From assembly GCA_964406005.1 (NCBI GenBank), contig CAYOPZ010000001.1:124001-188000 (forward strand): 64,000 bases of DNA. The letters run 5' to 3'. Under the pieces are notes generated by a model. It did not search any database. It was not told the origin of the DNA and was given only the letters and a program-made list of their open reading frames with translations. Source of the DNA: CAYOPZ01 sp964406005 (GTDB lineage: Bacteria > Bacteroidota > Bacteroidia > Bacteroidales > SM23-62). The position numbers and the translations under genes were made by a program. Positions within the stretch are counted from its first letter, which is position 1, and each line of letters opens with the position of its first letter. Shown here one piece after another: positions 8,710-17,655 of this stretch.

Positions 8710-9732
8710 ATGCTGCAGTCTCTTCTCCTCGAACCCTATAAAATAGACTTCATCAAATCTGAAATTCCCGTACTCCGGGAAGGTGAGGTATTGATCAGGT
8801 TACATATGGTGGGAGTATGCGGTTCAGACGTTCATATGTTTAAAAACGGACCTTCGACGGACGGGCCGCTCACCATCGGACATGAAGGAATAGGGGTTAT
8901 TGTTGATACGGGAAAGGGAATCCCTGAAGAAAGGGTGGGAGAGCGCGTGGTTATAGAGCCGAATATTCCCTGCCTTCATTGTCCGGAATGCCGGGAAGGA
9001 AAAGGCAACTTATGCCGGAATAAAAGAAAAATAGGCGTCAGCGAACACGGTTGTTTTGCTGAATATGTCGTTCTTCCCGGTGAATTTGCACACAGGTTGC
9101 CGGAATCCATAGCAGACCGGGATGCTGTCGCCATTGAACCGACGGTTGTTGCGCTATCGGCATTAAACCGTTCCAGCGCCAGACCTGGAGAGACCATTGC
9201 TGTAATCGGGCTGGGGGCCATCGGCATGTTGCTTACCCATATTGCATTATCGTTCGGATACAGGGTACTGGTCACCGATTTCATAGAATCAAAGGTCAAA
9301 ATGGCGGTAAAGATGGGAGCTGTATTTGTCCGGGGGGAGGAAATATCCAAAGGGAATATCGGAGCCCTGGAAACTGCTTGCCGGGAAGCCGGAGTTGCTA
9401 CCGTCTTCGAATGTGCAGGCTCGGGAAAATCAGCAACAATGGCCATAAAGGCAGCCCCTCTGGGAGCGGATGTCATTGTGCTGGGGCTCTCAGAAGATCC
9501 CGCCTCATTTAGCCCGCGATTGCTTTCCCAGAAAGGCAACCGTATCATTCCATCATTGATCTACGATCATCCTGTTGATTTTCAAAGAGGTATAGACCTG
9601 GTGGAAAAAGGGATAATCAATCCCGGATTTGTGGTAACGCGTTATTATTCACTTGAAGAATTGCCGGAAGCATTGAACGAGGCTCAAAAGGGCCGGGAGG
9701 TTAAAATTGTCATCCGGGTATCCGATCATTGA
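8710..9732 (+). CDS. Zinc-dependent alcohol/polyol dehydrogenase (MDR family)
   Basis: A 340-aa medium-chain dehydrogenase that would oxidise a polyol or hydroxy acid with NAD(P). Catalytic zinc ligands are C37 (VCGSD), H58/E59 (GHE) and E143 (AIEP); structural zinc cysteines are C88, C91, C94 and C102; the Rossmann turn is GLGAIG at 167-172. The pattern matches sorbitol, L-idonate and threonine dehydrogenases. The next gene, an MFS transporter, starts 8 bp after the stop, so transporter and enzyme probably take up and oxidise the same sugar alcohol or sugar acid; the substrate is unknown. Confidence 0.88.
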   Translation: MLQSLLLEPYKIDFIKSEIPVLREGEVLIRLHMVGVCGSDVHMFKNGPSTDGPLTIGHEGIGVIVDTGKGIPEERVGERVVIEPNIPCLHCPECREGKGNLCRNKRKIGVSEHGCFAEYVVLPGEFAHRLPESIADRDAVAIEPTVVALSALNRSSARPGETIAVIGLGAIGMLLTHIALSFGYRVLVTDFIESKVKMAVKMGAVFVRGEEISKGNIGALETACREAGVATVFECAGSGKSATMAIKAAPLGADVIVLGLSEDPASFSPRLLSQKGNRIIPSLIYDHPVDFQRGIDLVEKGIINPGFVVTRYYSLEELPEALNEAQKGREVKIVIRVSDH

Positions 9733-9740
9733 AATTGCAT

Positions 9741-11069
9741 ATGACGAATCTTACAAAATCCCAACCATCCTCTCAGGGCTCACCTTATGATATGATTGGG
9801 AAAACTGCAATGACTGCCTTCCAGGTCCTGGTAGTCATTATGTGCTTTATTCTGAATATGAATGATGGAATCGATGTGCTGGTGGTTTCCTATACCGCTT
9901 CAGAAATTATGTCGGAATGGGGTCTTTCCAATGCATTGCAGGGCTACATATTCAGTTCAGGTCTTGCAGGAATGACCCTGGGATGTTTGTTCCTTGCACC
10001 CCTTGCCGACAGGATCGGGCGCAGGAGATCGTTCATTCTTGCCATATCTTTGGAATCCCTTGCCATGATTCTATCGTCCATGGTGACAGGCTACAACCAG
10101 CTGCTTGTATTACGGTTTCTTGCAGGATTGGGAATAGGGGGATTGCTGCCCACCATGGCAGCAGTTGCATCCGAATTTTCAAATTACAGGAGAAAGGATC
10201 TGGCAGTAGGGTTTGTACAGGCCGGATGGCCCATTGGTGCGATTCTGATGGGCTTTTATACTGCCTGGACCGTGCCGCAATTTGGATGGCGGTTTGCTTA
10301 TCTTTCCGCCGGCATCATCTCTGCCCTTATGTTGCTAATGGTTATTTTCTTTATGCCCGAATCCATCGAATACCTGCTGAAAAAACAGCCCCGGAATGCA
10401 ATTCATCGGATAAACAAGGTTCTCAGAAGAATCGGTCATGCAGAAATCGACATTTTGCCCGAGGTGGAAATTACCCGGAAGCCTGGTGTGGCTACCCTGT
10501 TCAATAAGGAGTACAGGTCATCCACCATTCGATTATGGATCGGGATCTTTTTCGGGTTTATGACCCTGTACACGCTGATCAGCTGGATACCCAGCATCGC
10601 CACCGACTCGGGAATGCCATTCAGAATGGCAACCTATGTCGGAACAGTATTGAATATTGGTGCATTCATTGGGAGTACCGGTATTGGCTGGCTCGCATCG
10701 CATTTCAAGCTGAAAAGGCTCATTTTTACATTTTTCATGATCGCTTTCGGGATCATGGTATTATACGGAACCATTACGCTCAGTTATGCCTTGATCTTTA
10801 TCATCACCTTCCTTATCGGGATCTTCGTACAGGGTGGATTCAACGGATACTGGCCTGCAACCACCCGTGTTTACGAAACGGAAATCAGAACCACCGGTGT
10901 GGGTTGGTCGGTGGGTGCCGGTCGATTTGGGGCCATACTGGGTCCCGCACTCTTTGGTATCCTCTCGGATTTGAACCTGTCAGTACCGGTCCTGTTTATT
11001 ATATTCTCATTACCACTGCTGATTTCAGGTGCGGCAGTCTTTAACATTCCGTCCAAAAACCTCAGGTAA
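9741..11069 (+). CDS. MFS transporter, sugar-acid/aromatic-acid type
   Basis: Twelve-helix major facilitator (442 aa from ATG 9741; an upstream TTG at 9729 overlaps the dehydrogenase stop and is less likely). The hallmark loop LADRIGRRRSF follows helix 2, and the helix 4-5 region reads LLPTMAAVASEFSNYRRKDLAVG, as in the aromatic-acid/H+ symporter and related organic-anion groups. It is probably a proton symporter in the inner membrane. Transcribed with the upstream zinc dehydrogenase, suggesting a small catabolic unit for one imported substrate. Confidence 0.85.
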   Translation: MTNLTKSQPSSQGSPYDMIGKTAMTAFQVLVVIMCFILNMNDGIDVLVVSYTASEIMSEWGLSNALQGYIFSSGLAGMTLGCLFLAPLADRIGRRRSFILAISLESLAMILSSMVTGYNQLLVLRFLAGLGIGGLLPTMAAVASEFSNYRRKDLAVGFVQAGWPIGAILMGFYTAWTVPQFGWRFAYLSAGIISALMLLMVIFFMPESIEYLLKKQPRNAIHRINKVLRRIGHAEIDILPEVEITRKPGVATLFNKEYRSSTIRLWIGIFFGFMTLYTLISWIPSIATDSGMPFRMATYVGTVLNIGAFIGSTGIGWLASHFKLKRLIFTFFMIAFGIMVLYGTITLSYALIFIITFLIGIFVQGGFNGYWPATTRVYETEIRTTGVGWSVGAGRFGAILGPALFGILSDLNLSVPVLFIIFSLPLLISGAAVFNIPSKNLR

Positions 11070-11077
11070 ACCCCTCT

Positions 11078-11117
11078 GTACCCTTCCCGGGTACTGTTGT
11101 GTCCGCCCTGTCAGGGC
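11078..11117 (+). terminator. Two short hairpins after the MFS gene
   Basis: GTACCC-TTCCC-GGGTAC (11078-11094) and GCCCTG-T-CAGGGC (11105-11117) can form stems just downstream of the transporter stop. There is no T-run after either, so this would be a weak or factor-dependent terminator at best. Confidence 0.3.
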
Positions 11118-11159
11118 ACCAGGTCATTCAGCATATGTGCAAATACAGAGAGTATGAAA

Positions 11160-11190
11160 TTTGTATTTTTAAAAACAAAATTTAACTTTG
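11160..11190 (+). promoter_or_regulatory. Bacteroidota-type promoter of the winged-helix/CreD locus
   Basis: TTTG (11160-11163), a 19-nt spacer and TAACTTTG (11183-11190) match the -33/-7 consensus TTTG-N19-TAnnTTTG exactly. The next gene starts at 11212, leaving a very short leader. The -7 box overlaps the palindromic operator at 11185-11201, an arrangement suited to repression. Confidence 0.7.
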
Positions 11191-11201
11191 TAGTACAAAG
11201 T
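11185..11201. promoter_or_regulatory. Palindromic operator, copy 1
   Basis: ACTTTGT-AGT-ACAAAGT, a perfect 7-bp inverted repeat with a 3-bp centre, lying on the -7 box. With flanking bases (11184-11209) it agrees at 24 of 26 positions with the site at 12137-12162. Probably bound by the winged-helix protein encoded at 11825-12121; that link is inference from position. Confidence 0.65.
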
Positions 11202-11211
11202 ACTTTTAATT

Positions 11212-11805
11212 ATGAATACAAATTCATATTCCGACGACCTGAAAGCCATCAGAAAAATCATGGAGGAATCATCGAGATTCCTCTCGTTGAATGGTTTATC
11301 CGGGGTATTTGCAGGTGTTTTCGCGCTTATTGGATATGCAGTTGCAGCGTACCTTACGGGAGAAAAAACCAACCTGCCGGAATCCGCTTTGAAACTGTAT
11401 CTTTTTATCGATGCTATGCTGGTCCTTACAGCAGCCCTTGGCGTTTCCGTACTTCTTGCGCTCAGAAAAGCGGCCAGAAGGGAAACTCCGTTATGGAACC
11501 CCACCACCAGAAGAATGCTGGTAAACCTGGCAATACCCCTTATCTCGGGTGCAATAATGATACTGGTCTTCTACCTGAATGCAGACTATGGGTACATCAT
11601 CCCTGCCATGCTGGTATTTTACGGTCTTGCACTTGTTAGCGCCGGAAAATTCACCTTCGGGGAGATACAGTACCTGGGGGGTTTCCAGGTGCTTACCGGA
11701 TTGTTTGCCGCATTTTTCCCTGAATACGGTTTTGTGTCATGGGCCTTCGGGTTTGGAATCCTTCATATCCTGTATGGCGTGATCATGCACAGGAAATACA
11801 GATAA
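11212..11805 (+). CDS. Small polytopic membrane protein of the winged-helix/CreD locus
   Basis: A 197-aa protein of unknown function. After a short acidic N-terminal segment (residues 1-25) there are about six hydrophobic helices, for example GVFAGVFALIGYAVAAYL and LISGAIMILVFYL, so it should sit in the inner membrane. It is the first gene after the promoter and operator, and the regulator gene begins 19 bp downstream. It may be the target or sensor partner of the regulator, but nothing in the sequence proves it. Confidence 0.75.
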   Translation: MNTNSYSDDLKAIRKIMEESSRFLSLNGLSGVFAGVFALIGYAVAAYLTGEKTNLPESALKLYLFIDAMLVLTAALGVSVLLALRKAARRETPLWNPTTRRMLVNLAIPLISGAIMILVFYLNADYGYIIPAMLVFYGLALVSAGKFTFGEIQYLGGFQVLTGLFAAFFPEYGFVSWAFGFGILHILYGVIMHRKYR

Positions 11806-11824
11806 GACAGAGTGGTGCCGAAAA

Positions 11825-12121
11825 ATGAAAGAGATCATTGAAAATCTGAGTAAACTTCTTGAGAACCGGGTAAGACTCGGTATCATGTCAGCTTTGATGG
11901 TAAACGACAGCATTGACTTCAATTCGCTGAAAGAGTTACTGGCGGTAACCGACGGAAACCTGGCAAGCCACATCAAAAGCCTTGAAAAGAATGGATTGAT
12001 CGAAGTAAGAAAACAGTTCAGGGGAAGGAAACCGAATACATCCTATGCGATTACGGATAATGGCAGAAGGGTATTCAACCAACACCTTAATGCACTTGAG
12101 AAACTGATTAAAATGAAGTGA
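11825..12121 (+). CDS. Winged-helix transcriptional regulator (HTH_34-like)
   Basis: A 98-aa single-domain winged-helix protein. The pattern LLENRVRLGIMSALMVNDSIDFNSLKELLAVTDGNLASHIKSLEKNGLIEV is that of the ArsR/MarR-related winged-helix family (PF13601), with the recognition helix in TDGNLASHIKSLE and the wing in FRGRKPNTSYAIT. There is no extra ligand domain or cysteine cluster. The palindromes before the gene upstream and right after this gene are natural targets, so it probably regulates itself and the caspase-like/creD genes. Repressor rather than activator is inferred from operator overlap with the -7 box. Confidence 0.85.
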   Translation: MKEIIENLSKLLENRVRLGIMSALMVNDSIDFNSLKELLAVTDGNLASHIKSLEKNGLIEVRKQFRGRKPNTSYAITDNGRRVFNQHLNALEKLIKMK

Positions 12122-12137
12122 TTTTTTTTATCCATAA

Positions 12138-12154
12138 ACTTTGTATTTCAAAGT
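12138..12154. promoter_or_regulatory. Palindromic operator, copy 2
   Basis: ACTTTG-TATTT-CAAAGT in the gap between the regulator stop and the ATG at 12189. The surrounding 26 bases match operator copy 1 at 24 positions. No good -33 element is visible, so this may act as a second promoter site or only as an extra binding site. Confidence 0.55.
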
Positions 12155-12188
12155 ACTTTTAAAAATTATAAGTCAAAAAACGAAAGAA

Positions 12189-13889
12189 ATGAAGAAAATC
12201 TGGATAATTCTGATTTGTCTTTTTTCCCTCCATCCAATTGACATTATTGCTCAATCCGGTGGAAAGACGGTGATCTTATCAGACTCACTCGATCCTTACT
12301 ATCCATTGGCACTTGAAATATCGAATGCCGAGAATATTGAGATATTTCAGGAACAAAGTCAAATGAACAGATTGAATCCTGATTTTATATTATGGGTCGC
12401 TTCTCCCGGAAAATTAACCGAAAAAAACCTGGCTGGACTCGCTCAATCACGACATGAAAAACAAATTAACATACCCATCGGAATAATAAGCGGCAAAAAA
12501 ATCAATGATGCCCGATACCTATGGGAGAACAGGAACTTTAAACCAAATGAGCAATTTGTAATATTTAACGGAACCAGTGAGTCAAACCGAATTGCCCCGA
12601 AAATATTAAAATACCGTTACAATACTTTCGACACCCTTGTTTTAAATAAATCAAATTTTATAAATGAATTGAAAAATGCCGAATACCTTCAGGTATCTCT
12701 GCATGGTGCACCCCGTTCGTGGTTTGATGAACAAAGCAAATTTGAAATCAAATACAATGAATTGCCCGCCTTGAAGAAATGTGTGATTCAATCACTTGCC
12801 TGTAATAATTTCAGACCCTGGGTTGAGAACTCCATTGCTTTGGAGAGCATCAATAAAGGAGCAATTTTATTTTCGGGTTTTATTTATTCGCCGATTTCCG
12901 GTAGTAAAATAGGAGGATACGATGGTTTAAACTTCAGATATACCTGGGATGAATTCCCGGTTGGAACCATCGTACAGATTCAAAATCAGGCTTCTTTGAG
13001 AACATATGCCAGGTTCCCGCACTACTTTATGTTTGGTGATCCAAGAATGGCTTTTAATGACCGGCCTCCCTATGATGTTTATTATGACAGTACAATAAAT
13101 GACAGGAGGGTAATTAAGCTTAAAAATGCCAAAACAGGTTTTTTGCCTGTAAAAATAAGCGAAGGAGAAAATTATGACTTTATCAGTATTTCCGGAAAAA
13201 TAAAACATTCATCAAATGATCTGTTTTTTGATAAACGGATTGAATGCATTGATCTCAATGGTAATAAATATGTCCTTTTCGAGAATACCTCCGATTCGGT
13301 TACCATTGAGCTGAGTAAAACAGCACCGCTATTATGGACAATTAAAGAAATTATACTGGATTTCATTGATACAACCATTTCCTTACATCAATATACCGGG
13401 CTTAACATCATACTGGGAGGATTGTTTTTAGTCTTGATGGTTACCGGATTCTTAAGAGGCAGAATAACAAAATCCCATGTATTGCGAGGGGCTGTTATTT
13501 CTTTGCTGATGGCAACATTGATAGGTGCTTTATGCCTGATACGCTGGAATAATATCAATATAACAAGTAAGGAATTAGACTTCAATGTTTTCTTATTTGT
13601 AATTGACTGGTTCCTTTTGTTTTCGGGAGCATTACTTTTTTTAAGGGCAAAATCAGGATTAAGCAAAATCGGGGCATCTGCAGTTCCGTTTCTTCCGGGT
13701 TACTTATTCGCCATTGTTTTTTCATTGATTATACCAGCATTGGAATTTATAACGCAAATTGGAAATGAAAGGATAGATTTTATGAAATCCGGATATCCCG
13801 GAAATGTTATGCTGGTTGAAGCCATTTTAGGATCTCTGGTATTTTTCATAATTCTAAGCATCATTGAAAGGGTAATAAAACGAATATAA
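12189..13889 (+). CDS. Gingipain-like (caspase-fold) membrane-anchored protein
   Basis: A 566-aa protein from ATG 12189; the frame opens earlier but only inside the operator. It has a signal peptide (residues 1-22), an exported domain to about residue 390, and five or so C-terminal membrane helices. The exported domain has a His-Gly at 172-173 followed by W178, Cys205 in SLACNNF, and FGDPRMAF at 282-289. This is the order seen in C25 gingipains (HG....W, C...F, GDP), and the 33-residue His-Cys spacing equals that of RgpB (H211, C244). I infer a cysteine peptidase facing the periplasm. The gene is visibly more AT-rich than its neighbours, suggesting later acquisition. Two bases separate it from creD. 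Confidence 0.6.
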   Translation: MKKIWIILICLFSLHPIDIIAQSGGKTVILSDSLDPYYPLALEISNAENIEIFQEQSQMNRLNPDFILWVASPGKLTEKNLAGLAQSRHEKQINIPIGIISGKKINDARYLWENRNFKPNEQFVIFNGTSESNRIAPKILKYRYNTFDTLVLNKSNFINELKNAEYLQVSLHGAPRSWFDEQSKFEIKYNELPALKKCVIQSLACNNFRPWVENSIALESINKGAILFSGFIYSPISGSKIGGYDGLNFRYTWDEFPVGTIVQIQNQASLRTYARFPHYFMFGDPRMAFNDRPPYDVYYDSTINDRRVIKLKNAKTGFLPVKISEGENYDFISISGKIKHSSNDLFFDKRIECIDLNGNKYVLFENTSDSVTIELSKTAPLLWTIKEIILDFIDTTISLHQYTGLNIILGGLFLVLMVTGFLRGRITKSHVLRGAVISLLMATLIGALCLIRWNNINITSKELDFNVFLFVIDWFLLFSGALLFLRAKSGLSKIGASAVPFLPGYLFAIVFSLIIPALEFITQIGNERIDFMKSGYPGNVMLVEAILGSLVFFIILSIIERVIKRI

Positions 13890-13891
13890 TC

Positions 13892-15202
13892 ATGGAAAAC
13901 GAAAATCAAAACCACATTAACTGGTATGAAACATTAACCTTCAAAATGGCCCTTCTCGGGATCATGGCGATAATGTTCCTGGTGCCCCTGCAGTTGATTA
14001 AAAATGTAATTAACGAACGGGCTGAAAACTCACAATCCGTGCAGCAGCAAATTTCAGAAGAATGGGGCAAGGTACAGACAATTACCGGGCCCGTACTGAA
14101 CATCCCTGTAACCAGAACAATCTACAATGAGGATAACAGGGTCAGTTATGCCTCTTCAACCTGGCATATACTTGCCGAAGACCTCGATATTAAAGGAAGG
14201 GTTTTACCACAGACCAGGTACAAAGGCATATATGAAACCGTTATATACGAATCGGATCTGAAAATATCAGGGTCATTTGTCATCCCGGGAAACATAGATG
14301 AAAACGAAGTTGATGTCAAATGGAACGAAGCATATTTCACCCTGGGTATTTCTGACAACAGGGGCATCATCAGGGACCTGGCATTGAATATTGAAAACGA
14401 TACGTATAAAGCTCAACCGGGCTGCCTGGATCATGACCTTTTCAGTTCCGGGGTGACATTTCCATGCCCCCTTAAGCCGGAGAATGACAGGCTTGGGTTC
14501 AATATGGATCTGGGTTTGAGAGGTTCTTCCGGAATCTATTTTTCTCCCGTTGGAAAATCAACTTCGGTTCATATCGAATCAACCTGGACGTCACCTTCAT
14601 TCACAGGAAATTACCTTCCGGAAAACAGGACAACCGGGGAAGACGGATTTGACGCCAGCTGGAATATTACCCATCTTAACAGGAATTTTCCACAGTCGTG
14701 GTATGGCGCAATCCACAGACCGGAAGACGAGTCTTTCGGTGTCGACCTTATACTGGAAGTGGACCACTACAGGAAATCCGAAAGAAGTGCCAAATACGGG
14801 CTGCTGTTCATAGCATTTACCTACCTGGTTCTGCTTTTTCTTGAACTGTCCTCAACCAGGAGGATACATTTGTTCCATTATTTCCTTGTATCCCTTGCCC
14901 TGGTACTGTTCTTTTCCCTTCTTAACTCATTGAGCGAGCACATAGGCTTCAGTCCGGCTTATCTCATATCATCGGCTGCAACCATCGGACTGCTGACGGT
15001 ATTCACGGGTTCCCTGCTAAAGAAATCAAGGCATGCAATTATTGTTGGGGGAATGCTGACTGCCCTGTATGTTTTTATCTACATCCTGCTTGCTCTTAAT
15101 GAATTCGCATATCTGGCAGGCAATATCGGATTGTTCATTGCTCTTGCCGCCATAATGTGGTTATCGGCAAAAACAAACCTGTTCAGGAAAAGCGGCATTT
15201 AG
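13892..15202 (+). CDS. creD: CreD family inner-membrane protein
   Basis: A 436-aa CreD-like protein: a first membrane helix near residues 19-36, a large periplasmic beta-rich region (40-300), then about six helices. Family phrases include GPVLNIPV, GVDLILEVDHYRKSERSAKYGLLFI and STRRIHLFHYFLVSLALVLFFSLLNSLSEHIGF. In E. coli CreD belongs to the CreBC regulon and affects colicin E2 tolerance and envelope integrity; its biochemical role is unknown. There is no CreBC here: control appears to come from the winged-helix gene three genes upstream. Confidence 0.9.
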   Translation: MENENQNHINWYETLTFKMALLGIMAIMFLVPLQLIKNVINERAENSQSVQQQISEEWGKVQTITGPVLNIPVTRTIYNEDNRVSYASSTWHILAEDLDIKGRVLPQTRYKGIYETVIYESDLKISGSFVIPGNIDENEVDVKWNEAYFTLGISDNRGIIRDLALNIENDTYKAQPGCLDHDLFSSGVTFPCPLKPENDRLGFNMDLGLRGSSGIYFSPVGKSTSVHIESTWTSPSFTGNYLPENRTTGEDGFDASWNITHLNRNFPQSWYGAIHRPEDESFGVDLILEVDHYRKSERSAKYGLLFIAFTYLVLLFLELSSTRRIHLFHYFLVSLALVLFFSLLNSLSEHIGFSPAYLISSAATIGLLTVFTGSLLKKSRHAIIVGGMLTALYVFIYILLALNEFAYLAGNIGLFIALAAIMWLSAKTNLFRKSGI

Positions 15203-15411
15203 AGCTTCCGGTCCTTCGTTGTCTTCAATACGACTTTCTAATCATTCACTGAAGGTGTTGAAATGAACCATATTATTAATGATGATTTTTTCTTATTTTC
15301 AAAACCTGCAGGGAATAAAATACCATCATGCAGATTTAAACTATTGTGCAATCCTTGAGTCTAATTTTAACTGTGGTGGCAAACACCATCAAACCGAAAA
15401 ACTCAACCCTG

Positions 15412-16683
15412 TTGAAAAAAACCATTCTCTTCCTTATAATCCAGACTCCGGCCCTCCTTATCAGCGCCCAGACAGATACCGCACTGACGCTGGCGGATTG
15501 TATCGAACGAATCCAGGATTACAGTTATATTATACTGGCCGATGCATACAGGACCAGGGCATCTGAACAGGAATCCAAATTCCAGACCTCCCGGATGCTC
15601 CCTCAATTCTCAGGGGAACTGGCCCGTGAGGACCGGCTGCTGCAGCCATATTATTTTAACCAGCAATGGGCACTGGTCCACATAAGCTGGTCGCTGGGAG
15701 ATTTCATCCTGAAAACAGGACAGGCTGCCAGTCAGGATATAGAAACCACTAAATTAGAGGAAGAACAGAGCCGCCTCGATGCCGTTGGACGGATCGCATC
15801 CCTGTACATCAGCATCCTGCAGGCTGAAAATAAAATGGATTTGCTGAAAGAAAATCTGAAACTCCTCCGGTCCCATCTTGAAATTGCCAATTCACTTTAC
15901 ATTTCGGGAATACGAACGCAATTTGATATCCTGCAAACACAATCTGAAATAGATAAGCTCAGGGAAGAAATTGCCCTGATGGAAATTGACCATGAAAACC
16001 TCCGTAGCGAGATGGCAAGGCTTATGGGCTGGACCGGTACCGACAGCCTCCGCCTGGCACATCTTGAAACCGGCCTGATCTGCAAACAACCTGTTCCAAG
16101 TGCGGACACGGACCAGGTGAATACACATCCGATGATCAGGGCCCTTGATTCAAGGATCAAGGCCCAGAACCTCCGAACCGATGCTGCGGATGCACAAAAA
16201 TATCCCCAATTATTCACCTCCGGCGGTTATTTTTCCGACAGGGATCCGACATCCGACGGGAACTACTGGCAGTTCAATGCCGGTCTGGCCCTGCCGATAT
16301 ACCAGTGGGGATCTGTAAACTACCAGAAACAGGAATCACAGGCTATGGTTCATTCACTCGAATACCAGTTGATGGATATGCAAAGAGAGATACTGATCCA
16401 CGCCAACCGGCTGACAGACAAACTGACAAGGCTGAAAGAATTGCTTTTATTACAGACAGAACGGCTGGCAACCGTTCAGAGGGCGGTTCAGTATGCCGAG
16501 GCCAACTATGATGCAGGAATCATCAGTAACCTTGAATATCTTTCGATTCAGCAGCAGGCTGTTACGGCGGATATTGCCATACAAGAAACAAGGCTGGAAT
16601 TTGTGATGAACCTGATAGAATATTTCATTACTACAAACCAGGCCGGCAAAGTTGGCTCATTGGGAGACCTGGCCGGTGATTAA
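15412..16683 (+). CDS. TolC-like outer-membrane efflux protein
   Basis: Outer-membrane channel of a tripartite efflux pump (about 423 aa). TTG 15412 gives MKKTILFLIIQTPALLISA, a clean signal peptide; GTG starts at 15346 or 15373 are also possible and no in-frame ATG exists. Two long coiled-coil repeats typical of OEP proteins are visible (for example IDKLREEIALMEIDHENLRSEM and IYQWGSVNYQKQESQAMVHSLEYQ). It is followed by adaptor and RND pump genes on the same strand, so the three should work together. Confidence 0.88.
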   Translation: MKKTILFLIIQTPALLISAQTDTALTLADCIERIQDYSYIILADAYRTRASEQESKFQTSRMLPQFSGELAREDRLLQPYYFNQQWALVHISWSLGDFILKTGQAASQDIETTKLEEEQSRLDAVGRIASLYISILQAENKMDLLKENLKLLRSHLEIANSLYISGIRTQFDILQTQSEIDKLREEIALMEIDHENLRSEMARLMGWTGTDSLRLAHLETGLICKQPVPSADTDQVNTHPMIRALDSRIKAQNLRTDAADAQKYPQLFTSGGYFSDRDPTSDGNYWQFNAGLALPIYQWGSVNYQKQESQAMVHSLEYQLMDMQREILIHANRLTDKLTRLKELLLLQTERLATVQRAVQYAEANYDAGIISNLEYLSIQQQAVTADIAIQETRLEFVMNLIEYFITTNQAGKVGSLGDLAGD

Positions 16684-16731
16684 GAATAAATAATATTTTT
16701 CCGGGAAAGTTGTATAATACCCGTCTTGAAA

Positions 16732-17655
16732 ATGAAAATCAGCCAGTTATTAGCTTTAAGTCTCCTTCTGACCGGCATTTCATGCCGCCGGTCCGGCCAG
16801 GAAACGGAAAATGTACAGATCCGGATCTTACATGTCAGGACTGAAATTGCACTGCAAAAGGATATGGTGGATACAATCGGTATCTTCGGGGAAGTAAGCC
16901 TGAGGGAAGAAGCCATGCTCGCCTCCCAGTTCGATGGACGCCTCGAGAACTTTTCATTGCTCCTGGGAGACAGGATAGAAAAAGGAGAAAAAGTGGGCAT
17001 AGTTGTTCCCCCTTTGCGTGAGGCTCTGCTGCAGGTCATGGACAGTATTGATGAAAGCCAGCGCGAAATGCTGGCCCGTGAAATCAATGCCATCCCCCTG
17101 TTCAGTCCGATCTCGGGTGTAGTGCTCCAGGTATCCAGGCATACCGGTGATGTCGTACAGAAAGGGGAGGCCATAGCCCGTATAGGGAACCTCGATCATC
17201 TTGATGTACATGGAGATTTGCCGCTGCAATATCTTGGATATTTCAGAGCGCTGGACCGCATCCGTGTCAGCTTCGTGAGTTTTCCCCATGAGCCATTGTT
17301 TCTGCCCGTGGATGCCATAGCCGGAGAGGTTAAAAAGACATCCCAGTCCATTCCCGTACGGCTTGATCTTGACAATCCTCTGAATGAATTCCGGCCCGGT
17401 ATGATGGTTAGACTTACATTTCCGGGACAAATTCACAGGGATGCGACGGTTGTGCCAAGATCCGCCATCCTGGAGGAAGAAGGGATTATGAGTGTCTTTA
17501 CAGTTCATGAAGGAAAGGCGGAGAAACGAACAGTAATCCCCGGGATCATGCAAAAAAACTATGCAGAGGTACTTTCGGGATTGCAACCGGGAGAACCGGT
17601 TGTCGTCCGGAATACCTATTCGCTTACAGACGGAATGGAAGTAATAGCAGAATGA
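16732..17655 (+). CDS. RND efflux periplasmic adaptor (membrane fusion protein)
   Basis: A 307-aa adaptor that links the RND pump to the outer-membrane channel. It starts at ATG 16732 with a signal peptide and Cys (GISC), so it is probably a lipoprotein. The lipoyl/barrel-sandwich half reads ISGVVLQVSRHTGDVVQKGEAIARIG, followed by a beta-barrel segment (FRPGMMVRLTFPG) and a membrane-proximal domain (GLQPGEPVVVRNTYSLTDG). It is short because the alpha-hairpin is short. Its TGA stop overlaps the pump start in ATGA. Confidence 0.9.
   Translation: MKISQLLALSLLLTGISCRRSGQETENVQIRILHVRTEIALQKDMVDTIGIFGEVSLREEAMLASQFDGRLENFSLLLGDRIEKGEKVGIVVPPLREALLQVMDSIDESQREMLAREINAIPLFSPISGVVLQVSRHTGDVVQKGEAIARIGNLDHLDVHGDLPLQYLGYFRALDRIRVSFVSFPHEPLFLPVDAIAGEVKKTSQSIPVRLDLDNPLNEFRPGMMVRLTFPGQIHRDATVVPRSAILEEEGIMSVFTVHEGKAEKRTVIPGIMQKNYAEVLSGLQPGEPVVVRNTYSLTDGMEVIAE

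Noticed and set aside
11078..11117. Strong intrinsic terminator after the MFS gene
   Set aside because: Stems are present but short and lack a T-run, so only a low-confidence terminator is listed.
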